This document shows, one piece after another, positions 26,711 to 37,028 of a stretch of DNA of 64,000 nt. The position numbers and the translations under genes were made by a program. Position 1 is the stretch's first letter. The number at the start of each line of letters is the position of its first letter. Where the stretch lies: contig NZ_JAUSXQ010000001.1 of the NCBI RefSeq assembly GCF_030816115.1, positions 868,001 to 932,000 of the forward strand, written 5' to 3'. The notes beneath the pieces were generated by a model that saw only the letters and a program-made list of their open reading frames with translations, had not been told where the DNA came from and made no database searches. The DNA is from Chryseobacterium sp. W4I1. GTDB taxonomy: Bacteria; Bacteroidota; Bacteroidia; Flavobacteriales; Weeksellaceae.

Positions 26711-26740
26711 AGTTTAAGACCATTAAGCTTAAACTTTTTA
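26711..26740 (+). terminator. Hairpin after the methyltransferase gene
   Basis: An AGTTTAAG/CTTAAACT stem with a 9-base loop followed by TTTTT, 100 bases after the stop codon. Confidence 0.45.
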
Positions 26741-26768
26741 AAAGCTAATTCAGTGACAGTAGAAAATA

Positions 26769-26797
26769 AAAAGACACATGAAAACCATGTGTCTTTT
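26769..26797. terminator. metG terminator (bidirectional)
   Basis: A 12-bp stem AAAAGACACATG/CATGTGTCTTTT with a 5-base loop, 20 bases downstream of the metG stop on the minus strand. Confidence 0.8.
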
Positions 26798-26817
26798 GCT
26801 TTATCTGAAATATTAGG

Positions 26818-28854
26818 TTATCCTATCTCAATACCGTTTTCTACATTAGTGTCATCCGGTGTTACGAAAGACAGTTTTCCGTCTGGTTTTGTCGTTAACA
26901 AGAACATTCCCTGAGATTCAATTCCTCTGATCTTTCTAGGAGCCAGATTCAGTAAGATCATCACTTGCTTTCCGATCAGTTCTTCCGGTGTGAAGCTTTC
27001 TGCAACACCAGAAACTACAGTTCTGATATCAACGCCTGTATCTACTTTGAACTTTAATAATTTATCAGCTTTTTCTACTTTTTCAGCTTCCAAAATAGTA
27101 GCTGTTCTAAGATCTATTTTAGTAAAATCATCAAAAGAAATTTCTTCTTTCATAGGATTGGCGTTAGGGTTTGTTTTTTTATTGTTTTGTTTGGTATCTT
27201 CTAGCTTTTGAATTTGCGCTTCAATGACACTGTCTTCAATTTTTGAGAAAAGAAGAGAAGCTTCATTGATTTTATGACCTGTTTCTATTAAAACAGATTG
27301 AGTTTCAACATCGCTCCAGCTTACCTGCTCAGCATTGAACATCGTTAATAATTTTTCCGAGCTGAAAGGCATAAACGGCTCACATAACTGAGCCAAAGCA
27401 ACCGCCAGCTGAGCGCCTACAAATAGAGATTGTGCCGCTTTTTCAGGATTGTCCTTAATCGTTTTCCAAGGTTCTTCAGCCTGAAGATACTGGTTTCCGA
27501 AACGGGCAAGATTCATCAATGCAGTTAATGCATTTCTGAATTCATAATTTTCTAAAAACCCAGAAATTTCTTTAGCAGCTTTGTTGATTTCCTCCAATTC
27601 AGGGCTGTTTACATCTCCCTGAGGAATTACTCCATCATAATATTTATGGATAAGAACAGCTACTCTATTGATAAAGTTTCCGAAAATTCCTACCAGTTCC
27701 GAATTATTTTTAGTCTGGAAATCCTTCCATGTAAAATTATTATCCTTTGTTTCAGGAGCTGATGAAAGAAGGGCATATCTTAAAACATCCTGCTGTCCCG
27801 GGAATTCTTCTACATATTCATGTGCCCAAACTGCCCAGTTTCTTGACGTTGAGATCTTATCGTTCTCAAGGTTTAAGAATTCAAAAGCAGGAACATTTTT
27901 CGGCATGATATAATCGCCGTGGGCCTTCATCATGGCTGGGAAAATAATACAGTGGAATACAATATTATCCTTTCCGATGAAATGAACCAGGTCACTGTTT
28001 TCACTTTGCCAGTAATCTTTCCAGTCTTTTCCGTTTTTCTCTGCCCATTCCTGAGTGAAAGAAATATATCCGATAGGTGCATCAAACCAAACATAAAGCA
28101 CTTTTCCTTCCGCATTTGGAAGTGGAACCGGAACACCCCAGTTCAGATCTCTGGTCATGGCACGAGGTTTCAGACCGTCATTTAACCAGGATTTTACCTG
28201 TCCGTAAACATTCGGCTTCCAATCGTCTTTATGACCTTCAATGATCCATTCGTTTAAGAAATCTTCATATTCATTTAAAGGAAGGTACCAGTTTTTGGTG
28301 TCTTTAAGAATCGGAACATTTCCGCTTAACATGGATTTAGGATTGATCAGCTCAGAAGGGGAAAGAGTAGAACCACACTTTTCACACTGATCTCCGTAAG
28401 CATTCTCATTGCCACAATTGGGGCATGTTCCTACAATATATCGGTCTGCCAGGAATTCTCCGGCCTGTTCATCAAAATATTGCTCAGAAACCTCTTCTGT
28501 AAATTTCCCTTTTTCATAAAGAACTTTGAAGAAATCCTGGCTGGTTTCGTAATGCTTTTTAGAAGTCGTTCTGGAATATTCATCAAAAGAAATTCCCAGA
28601 TCTGCAAAAGATTTTTTGATGATTCCGTGATACTTGTCTACGATATCCTGAGGCGTCACTCCTTCTTTTTTTGCTCTGATAGTAATAGGAATCCCATGCT
28701 CATCTGACCCGCAGATAAACGCTACATCTTTTCCTAATCTTCTCTGAAATCTTGCGTAGACATCCGCAGGAATATATACACCTGCCAAATGTCCTATATG
28801 AACCGGTCCGTTTGCATAAGGCAAAGCTGCCGTAATCATCTTTCTGTTTGACAT
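26818..28854 (-). CDS. metG: Methionine-tRNA ligase with C-terminal EMAPII domain
   Basis: Charges tRNA-Met with methionine. The 678-residue protein has the HIGH motif (residues 19-22) in [14 protein letters not shown], a zinc knuckle with CPNC and CEKC pairs in the connective peptide, the class-defining KMSKS loop read here as KISTS, an anticodon-binding helical domain, and a C-terminal tRNA-binding EMAPII/OB domain (about 570-678, [20 protein letters not shown]). It is monocistronic, with a perfect -7 box at 28874-28881 and a terminator. Confidence 0.97.
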   Translation of the reverse strand: MSNRKMITAALPYANGPVHIGHLAGVYIPADVYARFQRRLGKDVAFICGSDEHGIPITIRAKKEGVTPQDIVDKYHGIIKKSFADLGISFDEYSRTTSKKHYETSQDFFKVLYEKGKFTEEVSEQYFDEQAGEFLADRYIVGTCPNCGNENAYGDQCEKCGSTLSPSELINPKSMLSGNVPILKDTKNWYLPLNEYEDFLNEWIIEGHKDDWKPNVYGQVKSWLNDGLKPRAMTRDLNWGVPVPLPNAEGKVLYVWFDAPIGYISFTQEWAEKNGKDWKDYWQSENSDLVHFIGKDNIVFHCIIFPAMMKAHGDYIMPKNVPAFEFLNLENDKISTSRNWAVWAHEYVEEFPGQQDVLRYALLSSAPETKDNNFTWKDFQTKNNSELVGIFGNFINRVAVLIHKYYDGVIPQGDVNSPELEEINKAAKEISGFLENYEFRNALTALMNLARFGNQYLQAEEPWKTIKDNPEKAAQSLFVGAQLAVALAQLCEPFMPFSSEKLLTMFNAEQVSWSDVETQSVLIETGHKINEASLLFSKIEDSVIEAQIQKLEDTKQNNKKTNPNANPMKEEISFDDFTKIDLRTATILEAEKVEKADKLLKFKVDTGVDIRTVVSGVAESFTPEELIGKQVMILLNLAPRKIRGIESQGMFLLTTKPDGKLSFVTPDDTNVENGIEIG

Positions 28855-28873
28855 TTATAGTAAAGTTTAACTG

Positions 28874-28881
28874 CAAAGATA
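28874..28881 (-). promoter_or_regulatory. -7 promoter element of metG
   Basis: The minus strand reads TATCTTTG, an exact TAnnTTTG match, 19 bases before the metG ATG. Confidence 0.55.
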
Positions 28882-29181
28882 ATGATTATCTCACGAAACC
28901 GCCTAATATTCGGTTATAATAAGTTTTTTGGACTATTCGGGAGGATGGAATATTATATTTAGTTAAACAATTGTTTAACTTATTGTTAATTTAATAGACA
29001 TATTATGTGATGCATATGTTAACGTAATGTTATGAAAAACAGATCCTTGGTTTTTGAATAGACAAGCAATTTACATAAAATTATCTAAATTTTCAATAAT
29101 ATTATGGTAATTCTAAATTTTTTATAAATTGCAAAGCTGGTTAGACAGTCTTATTAAAAACGAAACTAAAAAAACGATATT
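28882..29181. other. Regulatory gap between metG and susC
   Basis: About 300 AT-rich bases. Apart from the palindrome at 28961-28980, I find no gene and no perfect TAnnTTTG box on the plus strand, so the susC promoter is not obvious. The susC leader may be long. Confidence 0.4.
28961..28980. promoter_or_regulatory. Perfect 20-bp palindrome upstream of the sus locus
   Basis: AGTTAAACAATTGTTTAACT is its own reverse complement. It lies about 200 bases upstream of susC and 80 bases beyond the metG -7 box, so it probably serves the sus genes. It has the size and symmetry of a dimeric regulator site. No sus regulator gene is in the window. Confidence 0.55.
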
Positions 29182-31950
29182 GTGAAAAATTTTACAACGG
29201 TATTAAAAATTGCGCCGGCTTTTTTACTGGCCAGCTCAATAATACATGCACAGACCCAGGATTCTCTCACTAAAGAGAAAAAGATCGAGGAGGTGGTACT
29301 GATTGGATATGGAAAGCAGAAAAAGTCTGACCTTACGGGGTCCATTACTTCAGTTAGTGCCAAAGACTTCAACGGAGGTGCTACTTCTGCAGGACAGCTA
29401 ATCCAGGGTAAAACACCTGGAGTACAGATTACTAATAACAGTGGTGCTCCGGGATCGGGAACCAAAATAAGAATCAGGGGAACATCTTCTTTAAATGGTG
29501 AAAATTCACCACTAATTGTTATTGATGGAGTTCCACAGGACTTTACCGGGGTTAATGGGGCTTCAGATCCATTATCATTAATTAATCCTAATGATATTGA
29601 AACATTTGATATTTTAAAAGATGCTTCAGCCACAGCTATTTATGGGAACAGAGCTTCTAATGGTGTGATTTTAATTACGACCAAAAAAGGAACTGCTGGA
29701 AAATTTAAAGTTAATTTCTCAACAGTGGCTTCCGTTTCAACAAAAATGGGGAATGTAGATGTTCTGAATGCAGACGAATACAGATCATTTGTAAATGAAA
29801 TGGCACAAACCAGTGCTGCAGTTGCGGTGAATGCTCCGCGACTAGGAACAGCAAATACAAACTGGCAGGACCAGATCTATCAAAAAGCTTGGGGGACTGA
29901 TAATAATTTAGCCTTTTCAGGAGGTGTTAAATGGTTACCTTACCGTCTATCATTGGGATACAATGATCAAAACGGTATTGTTAAAACCAACTCATTCAGA
30001 AGAACCTCAGTTGGATTAAATTTAAATCCAAAGTTTTTTGACAATCATTTATCAGTGAATATCAATGCAAAAGGAACCTTTACTGATAATAGATTTTCTG
30101 ATGGCGGAGCTATTAGAGCGGCCACTTACTTTGATCCTACACAACCTGTATATTCAGGAAATTCAAATTATGGAGGATATTACGAGTGGACAGACCCTAA
30201 TAACTTAGTGACCGGCTTGAATGTAAATGGAACTTCCAACCCTTTAGGCCTTCTATATGGTATTCGTGATGTATCTTCAGTATGGAGAGGATTAGGAAAT
30301 ATCCAGTTGGATTATAAGTTTCATTTTTTACCGGACTTACATTTTAACGTTAATGCTGGTTATGATTATTCTAAAAGTAATGGAGCAAAGACTGTAAGTC
30401 CTTTCTATAGACCAGGAATGAGTGATTTGGGAACATTCAATGAATATACTATGGAGAAGAAGAATAAATTGTTAGAAACGTATTTTAATTACTTAAAAAC
30501 AATAAATGCGATCTCTACTTCTGTGGATCTTACAGCAGGATATGCATATCAAGATTTCCGTACGAATATTCCTGGATCAACTACATTTAAAGGAAGAGGA
30601 CAAAATACATCTACTAATAATTTTGAAACAAACTATGTTTTATTATCCTTCTATGGAAGAGGTATTTTTACAATAGCTAATAAATATATTGTATCAGCTT
30701 CTCTTAGAAGAGATGGATCTTCAAGGTTTTATAACGGGACAACAAGTAATGTTTGGGGAAATTTCCCAGGAGTCTCTGTTGCTTGGAAGATTAATGAGGA
30801 AAATTTTCTGAAAGAGACTGGTATTAATGTTTTAAAATTAAGGGCAGGTTGGGGAAAAACAGGTCAGCAGGAACTGCCTACCTTGGATACTAATAAACCA
30901 AGAAACTATCCGTCTTATGCTGCATATAATTTGAGTTCTGATGGAGCACAATATCAATTCGGAGACCAGTTTTTCTATATGATGAGACCTGAAATTTACA
31001 ATCCAAATTTAAGTTGGGAAATCACTACAACAAAGAATGCAGGTCTTGATTTTGGTTTTGCAAAAAATAGAATTACAGGTTCCATTGATGTTTACCAAAA
31101 AGATACTAAAGATTTGATTGTAGACTCCCCAATTGCGGCAGGTGATTTGAGTAACCATAATCTTTTGAATGTAGGTAATATGCAGACAAAAGGAATAGAA
31201 GGATCTATTACAGTAATCCCTATCAAAAAAGAAAATACGACTTGGGAGGTCTCATTTAATGCTACACATTATAAATCTAAAATTACAAAACTGATTAATG
31301 GTGCAGATTCAAATTATAGAATTCTTGTAGGAGGAATTGATGGTGGAGTGAATAATACTATTCAGGCCCATACTGTAGGGCGTCAGCCTAATGCTTTTTA
31401 TGTATTTCAACAGGTATATGATACTAATGGAAAACCAGTAGATGGGGCATATGTAGACAGAAATGCTGATGGTAAAATTGATGTTAATGACAGATATTAT
31501 TATAAATCAACACAGCCGGATGCTATTATTGGATTTAATACCAAATTCTCTCATAACAATTGGGATATTGGTTTGAGCGCCAGAGCTGTATTGGGAAATT
31601 ATGTCTATAATAATGCTGCTTCAAATAGTTCTATCCAGTCATTGACAACTAATAACTATTTACAGAATGTATACACTTCTACAGCTGATTATAGATTTTC
31701 AAGCCCACAATACTTCTCTGACATTTTTGTTGAAAATGCTTCTTTCCTAAGATTGGATAATGTTAATGCCGGATACAATTTTAAGGACGTATTTTATAAA
31801 GGAAGTAATATCAGAGTTTATGCAATGCTTCAAAACGTGTTTGTAATTACGAAATATTCAGGAGTGGATCCTGAGGTATTTGGAAATATTGATAACGGAT
31901 ATTATCAGATGCCAAAGGTGTATTCACTAGGATTTAACTTTCAATTTTAA
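29182..31950 (+). CDS. susC: SusC/RagA-family TonB-linked outer membrane protein
   Basis: Outer-membrane TonB-dependent importer for oligosaccharides; SusD forms its lid. The 922-residue protein has a signal peptide (to IIHAQ) and a TonB-box-like stretch KKIEEVVLIGYG (about residues 33-44). A plug domain follows (SGAPGSGTKIRIRGTSSLNG, ILKDASATAIYGNRASNGVI), then a 22-strand-type barrel ending in F-Q-F. The N-terminal carboxypeptidase-D-like regulatory domain common in SusC proteins is missing. The start is a GTG. susD follows after five bases. Starch or malto-oligosaccharide specificity is inferred from the GH97 and GH13 neighbours. Confidence 0.93.
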   Translation: MKNFTTVLKIAPAFLLASSIIHAQTQDSLTKEKKIEEVVLIGYGKQKKSDLTGSITSVSAKDFNGGATSAGQLIQGKTPGVQITNNSGAPGSGTKIRIRGTSSLNGENSPLIVIDGVPQDFTGVNGASDPLSLINPNDIETFDILKDASATAIYGNRASNGVILITTKKGTAGKFKVNFSTVASVSTKMGNVDVLNADEYRSFVNEMAQTSAAVAVNAPRLGTANTNWQDQIYQKAWGTDNNLAFSGGVKWLPYRLSLGYNDQNGIVKTNSFRRTSVGLNLNPKFFDNHLSVNINAKGTFTDNRFSDGGAIRAATYFDPTQPVYSGNSNYGGYYEWTDPNNLVTGLNVNGTSNPLGLLYGIRDVSSVWRGLGNIQLDYKFHFLPDLHFNVNAGYDYSKSNGAKTVSPFYRPGMSDLGTFNEYTMEKKNKLLETYFNYLKTINAISTSVDLTAGYAYQDFRTNIPGSTTFKGRGQNTSTNNFETNYVLLSFYGRGIFTIANKYIVSASLRRDGSSRFYNGTTSNVWGNFPGVSVAWKINEENFLKETGINVLKLRAGWGKTGQQELPTLDTNKPRNYPSYAAYNLSSDGAQYQFGDQFFYMMRPEIYNPNLSWEITTTKNAGLDFGFAKNRITGSIDVYQKDTKDLIVDSPIAAGDLSNHNLLNVGNMQTKGIEGSITVIPIKKENTTWEVSFNATHYKSKITKLINGADSNYRILVGGIDGGVNNTIQAHTVGRQPNAFYVFQQVYDTNGKPVDGAYVDRNADGKIDVNDRYYYKSTQPDAIIGFNTKFSHNNWDIGLSARAVLGNYVYNNAASNSSIQSLTTNNYLQNVYTSTADYRFSSPQYFSDIFVENASFLRLDNVNAGYNFKDVFYKGSNIRVYAMLQNVFVITKYSGVDPEVFGNIDNGYYQMPKVYSLGFNFQF

Positions 31951-31955
31951 TTAAA

Positions 31956-33536
31956 ATGAGACGATTTAAAACAAATATAATAACAGTTGCAGCCTTAGTA
32001 AGTATTTTAACTGTAACTTCTTGTGTTAACGATTTAGAACAGGTGCCAATTACGGATGTCACTTCCGCAAGTGTTTTTACTAATTTTGAGAATTATCCAA
32101 TGGCTCTGGCTAAAATCTATGGAGGATTTGCGAATGGTGGACAATCTGCGAATGGAGGTAGCTCAGATATCAACGGTATTGACGGAAACTTTTCACAGTA
32201 TACAAGGATCTTATACTCCTTACAAACATTGCCTACGGATGAAGCAGTAATAGCATGGAATGATGGAACGCTTCAAACAATGCATAAAATGACCTGGGAT
32301 TCTTCAAGTGAATTTGTAGAAGGAGGTTATTACAGACTTTTTACACAAATTGCTACAAGTAATGAATTCCTAAGAAATGTAACCGATGAAAAATTGACTG
32401 CAAATAATATTACAGGTGCTAATCTTACAGAAGCTAAATATATGAGGGCTGAAGTAAGATACTTACGTGCTTTATCCTATTTTTATGCATTAGATCTTTT
32501 TGGAAATGTTCCTTTTGTCGATGAAACATATCTTCCCGGATCTATAAACCCACCTAAAAGAATTACGCGTGCAGAACTTTTTAATTTTGTTGAAAGTGAG
32601 CTACTTGCAGTGGCAGGAGAACTGAAAGATCCTAAAGCAAACGTATATGGCAGAGCAGATAAAGCAGCGGCGTGGGCTCTGTTAGCTCGTTTATATCTGA
32701 ATTCGAACGTTTATAATGGATCAAACCACTATACAGATTGTATTACCTATTGCAATAAAATAATACAGGCAGGATACTCCTTAAAACCAAAATATGGAGA
32801 TTTGTTCCTTGCTGATAATGATAAAAACAATCCGGAAGTTATTTTTCCTATTGCCTTTGATGGAGTTCATATTCAGACATCAGGAGGTACGACATATCTG
32901 ATTCATGCAGGTATTGGTGGAAGTATGCCTGCTTCTGATTTTGGTGTTAGTGGAGGATGGGGTGGCTTAAGGACTACAAAAGCATATGTAAATTTATTTG
33001 CAGCATCAACTTCTGATCAGAGAGGTAATTTTTATACTGCAGGGCAGAATTTAGAAATTAATGATCTGGGAGTGTTTACAGACGGCTATGGATTTATTAA
33101 ATTTAAAAATCTGACAAGTAGTGGAGCTCCAGGGTCTGATGCTTCAGGAAATTTCTGTGATACAGATATTCCAATCTTCAGATTAGCTGATGTATATCTT
33201 ATGTATGCAGAAGCTACTTTGAGAGGAGGAAGTGGAGGTAGCGCAGCTACAGCACTTGGATATGTAAATGCCTTAAGAACACGTGCAGGAGCATTAACAG
33301 TCGCTTCAATAAATACGGATTATATATTAGATGAGCGAGGAAGAGAATTAGGCTGGGAAATGACAAGAAGAACCGACCTTATCCGTTACGGTAAATTTAC
33401 GGGCGGCTCGTATTTATGGCCATGGAAAGGAGGGATAAAAGATGGGAAAAGTGTAGAAGAATATAGAAACCTTTATCCAATTCCGGCAAAAGATATTATA
33501 GCCAATCCTAATCTGATTCAGAATCCTGGATATTAA
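31956..33536 (+). CDS. susD: SusD/RagB-family nutrient-binding outer membrane lipoprotein
   Basis: Surface glycan-binding lipoprotein that closes the SusC barrel. The 526-residue protein has a lipoprotein signal (lipobox TVTSC, cysteine 23) followed by the SusD N-terminal pattern (DLEQVPITDVTSASVF). TPR-like helical repeats include MRAEVRYLRALSYFYALDLF and ADKAAAWALLARLYLNSNVY. The C-terminal SusD block is IPIFRLADVYLMYAEA, followed later by ERGRELGWEMTRRTDLIRYG. Five bases separate it from susC. Confidence 0.95.
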   Translation: MRRFKTNIITVAALVSILTVTSCVNDLEQVPITDVTSASVFTNFENYPMALAKIYGGFANGGQSANGGSSDINGIDGNFSQYTRILYSLQTLPTDEAVIAWNDGTLQTMHKMTWDSSSEFVEGGYYRLFTQIATSNEFLRNVTDEKLTANNITGANLTEAKYMRAEVRYLRALSYFYALDLFGNVPFVDETYLPGSINPPKRITRAELFNFVESELLAVAGELKDPKANVYGRADKAAAWALLARLYLNSNVYNGSNHYTDCITYCNKIIQAGYSLKPKYGDLFLADNDKNNPEVIFPIAFDGVHIQTSGGTTYLIHAGIGGSMPASDFGVSGGWGGLRTTKAYVNLFAASTSDQRGNFYTAGQNLEINDLGVFTDGYGFIKFKNLTSSGAPGSDASGNFCDTDIPIFRLADVYLMYAEATLRGGSGGSAATALGYVNALRTRAGALTVASINTDYILDERGRELGWEMTRRTDLIRYGKFTGGSYLWPWKGGIKDGKSVEEYRNLYPIPAKDIIANPNLIQNPGY

Positions 33537-33552
33537 TTAAAAACACTATAAA

Positions 33553-34671
33553 ATGAAACATATATTTAGATTATTAACCATAGCCTTTATTGGTTTGCTG
33601 GTTATTTCCTGCGAAAAAGATGAAGATCAGGCAGTGATTAACGAAACAACAACTGCTAAAATTTCTTCTGATAAAAGCACGATAGTTCTTAATGAGCTTA
33701 TTGCCAATGATGCTGTGATTAATTTTACCTGGACAAAACCAACTTTTAATATTGCTGTAGTTTCTTCCCAGCAAATAGAATTTGGAATTAAAGGCAATAA
33801 TTTTAAAAAAAGCGCTACTGTTGATTTCTCCAATGACGTAACATCAGGTTCTGTTACTCATGCGACAATGAATGCTGCAATGTTCAGTATCGGAGCTGTT
33901 CCTGATGCAGTAAATGATATCGAGGCAAGATTGAAAACCTCAGTGGGATCAGCAGCTTTTTACTCCAATGTAATTGTGCTTAAGGTAACTCCCTATACTC
34001 CAAATCCGGATTTGGTATATCCTAAGATAAATGTTCCTGGTAGTTATGCAGGAGCAGCAGGTTATGCAAACTGGACTCCGGCCAACTCACCTAATTTGTT
34101 CTCTCCTGGAAAGAATGATGAATACAGAGGATTTATATGGATCAATACCGTTGCAGGTGCTGAAGATGGAAAATATAAGTTTGCGATCAATCAGGACTGG
34201 CCGGGAAATAAAGGGGATGATGGGACCAAGACAGGAAAACTGAAAGCTGATGGTGACAATATAAAAGCTACTGCTGCAGGAACTTATTATGTTAAAGTAA
34301 ACTGGGCCACAAATACTTATTCTTCCGTATTGGCAAACTTTGGAATTATTGGAGATGCCACACCTACAGGTTGGGGATCAGATACCGATTTGGTATATAA
34401 CCCTGCTACCAAAACTTTTGTGATCAATTCAATTGTATTATCCAATACCGGAGTATTTAAATTCAGAGCCAATGATGATTGGGCAATGAAGTTCCAACCA
34501 AAAGATGCTGATCAGACTTTGGCTTCAGGAACTGCTGTTCAGTCTTATTTAAGTTCAGAGAATACAGTAACAGGAGATCCTGCATATAAAGTTTCACAGG
34601 CAGGAAACTATAAAATAGAATTGGATCTTCATAATTCAGCCTATTACAAGTTAACGGTTACAAAATTGTAA
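33553..34671 (+). CDS. SusE/SusF-type starch-binding outer membrane lipoprotein
   Basis: The 372-residue lipoprotein (lipobox LVISC, cysteine 20) has a SusE N-terminal Ig-like domain (about 30-145, VLNELIANDAVINFTWTKP) and two CBM-like repeats. The last repeat (about 260-372) has the SusE/SusF pattern GDATPTGWGSDTDLVYN and FKFRANDDWAMKF, with tryptophans suited to bind alpha-glucan. It would sit on the cell surface beside SusCD. It lies 16 bases after susD, and a hairpin follows before the GH97 gene. Confidence 0.88.
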   Translation: MKHIFRLLTIAFIGLLVISCEKDEDQAVINETTTAKISSDKSTIVLNELIANDAVINFTWTKPTFNIAVVSSQQIEFGIKGNNFKKSATVDFSNDVTSGSVTHATMNAAMFSIGAVPDAVNDIEARLKTSVGSAAFYSNVIVLKVTPYTPNPDLVYPKINVPGSYAGAAGYANWTPANSPNLFSPGKNDEYRGFIWINTVAGAEDGKYKFAINQDWPGNKGDDGTKTGKLKADGDNIKATAAGTYYVKVNWATNTYSSVLANFGIIGDATPTGWGSDTDLVYNPATKTFVINSIVLSNTGVFKFRANDDWAMKFQPKDADQTLASGTAVQSYLSSENTVTGDPAYKVSQAGNYKIELDLHNSAYYKLTVTKL

Positions 34672-34689
34672 AATAGAACAATTAAGCAG

Positions 34690-34725
34690 ATAAAGTGTTG
34701 CTTTACCGCAGCACTTTATTTATTT
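34690..34725 (+). terminator. Hairpin between susE and the GH97 gene
   Basis: A 12-bp stem (ATAAAGTGTTGC/GCAGCACTTTAT, one G-T pair) with a 6-base loop and then TTATTTTT. It could end or attenuate the susCDE transcript, lowering expression of the enzymes relative to the binding proteins. Confidence 0.65.
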
Positions 34726-34746
34726 TTAAGATTATAAATAGTCATT

Positions 34747-36903
34747 ATGAAGAAAATTACAGTTGGAGCGCTTTTGCTCTCAATGATGTTCGCAGGTGTT
34801 AATGCACAGTCTTTGAAATCGCCGGATGGAAAGTTTGAAATGAACTTTCAGTTGAAACAGGGAGTACCTTATTACAACCTTAAATATAACGGTGCCGTTG
34901 TGGTGGAAGATTCTAAGCTGGGATTACGATTATTTAAAGACTCAGCTATCAAATTCGCTTCAGAAATTGCAAAAGCGGAAGATGCTAAATTTGATCTGAA
35001 CAATGGGTTCACGAAAACAGACGAAAAACGTGATGCTAAAAACGAAACCTGGCAGCCGGTTTTAGGTGAAAAGAAAAACTATATCAATCATTACAATGAA
35101 CTTGCGGTTACGCTGGACCAGGCTTCTACAGACAGAAGCATTGTGGTGAAATTCAGACTGTTTAATGATGGTCTTGGATTCAGATATGAATTTCCACAAC
35201 AGAAAAATCTGAATTATTTTGTCATCAGGGAAGAAGATTCTGAAATTGATTTTCCAACCGATATGAAAGCTTGGTGGATCGTTGCAGATTATGATTCCCA
35301 GGAATACCAATATCAGGAAACAAAAATCTCTGAAATTCCTGCACAATGGGACAAAGCATTCGATGCCAATGCATCACAGACTTTAGTTAAAAATGCAGTT
35401 CAGTCTCCATTAATGCTTAAAAAAGAAGGCAAAGATCCTTTATATGTAAATGTGGCAGAAGCTGCTGTGTTAGATTATCCTGCTTCTCATCTGGAAGTGG
35501 ATGCTCAGAATTTTAAATTCAAGACACACCTTACTGCAGACAGACAGGGAGCAAAAGGTTATATTCAGACACCTTCTGTAACGCCCTGGAGAACTATTGT
35601 CGTTTCGCCAAAAGCAGAAGAGGTAATGGATTCTAAAATGATCTTCAACCTGAATGAGCCTACAAAATATACTGATACTTCCTATATTCACCCAACGAAA
35701 TATATGGGAGTATGGTGGGAAATGATTATCGGAAAATCACAGTGGGCTTATTCTACCGCAGAAAATGTTCACCTGGGCAAAACCGACTTCTCAAAACTGA
35801 CACCGAACGGAAAACACGCCGCCAACAATACTAAAGTCAAAGAATATATCGATTTTGCGGCTGAAAACGGCTTCAAAGGATTGCTTATTGAAGGTTGGAA
35901 TACAGGTTGGGAAGACTGGTTTGGCCATTCCAAAGAATTTGTTTTCGATTTCATTACACCATATCCGGATTTTGATATCAAAATGCTGAATGACTATGCC
36001 CATTCAAAAGGAATTAAGCTGATTATGCACCACGAAACTTCTGGTTCTGCCACGAATTACGAAAGATGGTCAGATAAAGCCTTCCAATTGATGAATAAAT
36101 ATGGTTACGATGCTGTAAAAACAGGATATGTAGGTGATATTATTCCAAGAGGAGAACACCATTATTCCCAATGGACCATCAACCATTTCTACAGAATTGC
36201 AGAGAAAGCAAACGAGTACAAAATTATGGTCAATTCCCACGAATCTGTGCGTCCTACAGGAGAAAGCCGTACGTATCCTAACTATATTTCTGCAGAAGCA
36301 GCCAGAGGAACAGAATATGAAGCATTCGGAGGAAACAAACCGGATCACCAAACGGTTCTTCCGTTCACAAGATGGATGGGTGGATCTATGGACTACACAC
36401 CGGGAATTTTCCAGACTAAATTAGACTATTATTTCCCTGGAGATAAACGTTTTGTAAAAACTACATTGGTCAAACAGCTTGCTTTATATGTAACGATGTA
36501 TATGCCGCTTCAAATGGCAGCGGATCTTCCTGAAAACTACAAAAAGCATATGGATGCATTCCAGTTTATCAAAGATGTTGCAGCAGATTGGGATGATACC
36601 AAAATTTTATCTGCGGAGCCGGGAGATTATGTAGTCACAGCCAGAAAAGCAAAAGGTACCGATAATTGGTTTGTAGGAGGTATTACCGATGAAAATAAAC
36701 GTGAATACACCGTAGATTTTTCTTTTCTGGATAAAGGGAAAAAATATGAGGTAACAGTATATGAAGATGGTAAAGATGCAGATTATATTGATAATCCTCA
36801 AAGCTATAACATCTACAAAAAACAGATTACCAGCAAATCTAAATTGAATTTCAAAATGGCAAGAAGCGGCGGTTTCGCAGTTTCTGTTAAGCCAGTCAAT
36901 TAA
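34747..36903 (+). CDS. Glycoside hydrolase family 97 (SusB-like alpha-glucosidase)
   Basis: Releases glucose from malto-oligosaccharides, most likely in the periplasm. The 718-residue protein has a signal peptide (to VNAQS). It then shows the GH97 N-terminal beta-sandwich (about 25-290), a TIM-barrel catalytic domain (KYMGVWWEMIIGKSQWAY, FKGLLIEGWNTGWEDW, IMVNSHESVRPTGESRTYPN) and a C-terminal beta domain. The HES segment lies where GH97 enzymes carry a catalytic-site glutamate. An alpha-glucosidase role follows from the starch-type locus, but some GH97 enzymes act on alpha-galactosides. Hairpins lie on both sides. Confidence 0.92.
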   Translation: MKKITVGALLLSMMFAGVNAQSLKSPDGKFEMNFQLKQGVPYYNLKYNGAVVVEDSKLGLRLFKDSAIKFASEIAKAEDAKFDLNNGFTKTDEKRDAKNETWQPVLGEKKNYINHYNELAVTLDQASTDRSIVVKFRLFNDGLGFRYEFPQQKNLNYFVIREEDSEIDFPTDMKAWWIVADYDSQEYQYQETKISEIPAQWDKAFDANASQTLVKNAVQSPLMLKKEGKDPLYVNVAEAAVLDYPASHLEVDAQNFKFKTHLTADRQGAKGYIQTPSVTPWRTIVVSPKAEEVMDSKMIFNLNEPTKYTDTSYIHPTKYMGVWWEMIIGKSQWAYSTAENVHLGKTDFSKLTPNGKHAANNTKVKEYIDFAAENGFKGLLIEGWNTGWEDWFGHSKEFVFDFITPYPDFDIKMLNDYAHSKGIKLIMHHETSGSATNYERWSDKAFQLMNKYGYDAVKTGYVGDIIPRGEHHYSQWTINHFYRIAEKANEYKIMVNSHESVRPTGESRTYPNYISAEAARGTEYEAFGGNKPDHQTVLPFTRWMGGSMDYTPGIFQTKLDYYFPGDKRFVKTTLVKQLALYVTMYMPLQMAADLPENYKKHMDAFQFIKDVAADWDDTKILSAEPGDYVVTARKAKGTDNWFVGGITDENKREYTVDFSFLDKGKKYEVTVYEDGKDADYIDNPQSYNIYKKQITSKSKLNFKMARSGGFAVSVKPVN

Positions 36904-36923
36904 AATTTAATTCATAAATTGGT

Positions 36924-36972
36924 TATGCCCCGGTTCATTATACATTCGGAAAATGGCCGGGGCATAGCTTTT
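36924..36972 (+). terminator. Terminator between the GH97 and GH13 genes
   Basis: A 10-bp perfect stem TATGCCCCGG/CCGGGGCATA with a 23-base loop, followed by GCTTTTT. Confidence 0.7.
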
Positions 36973-37028
36973 TAAACCCAATCACTGACTAAAATATGAA
37001 ACACACTGACCTCAAAATATAATTATAA

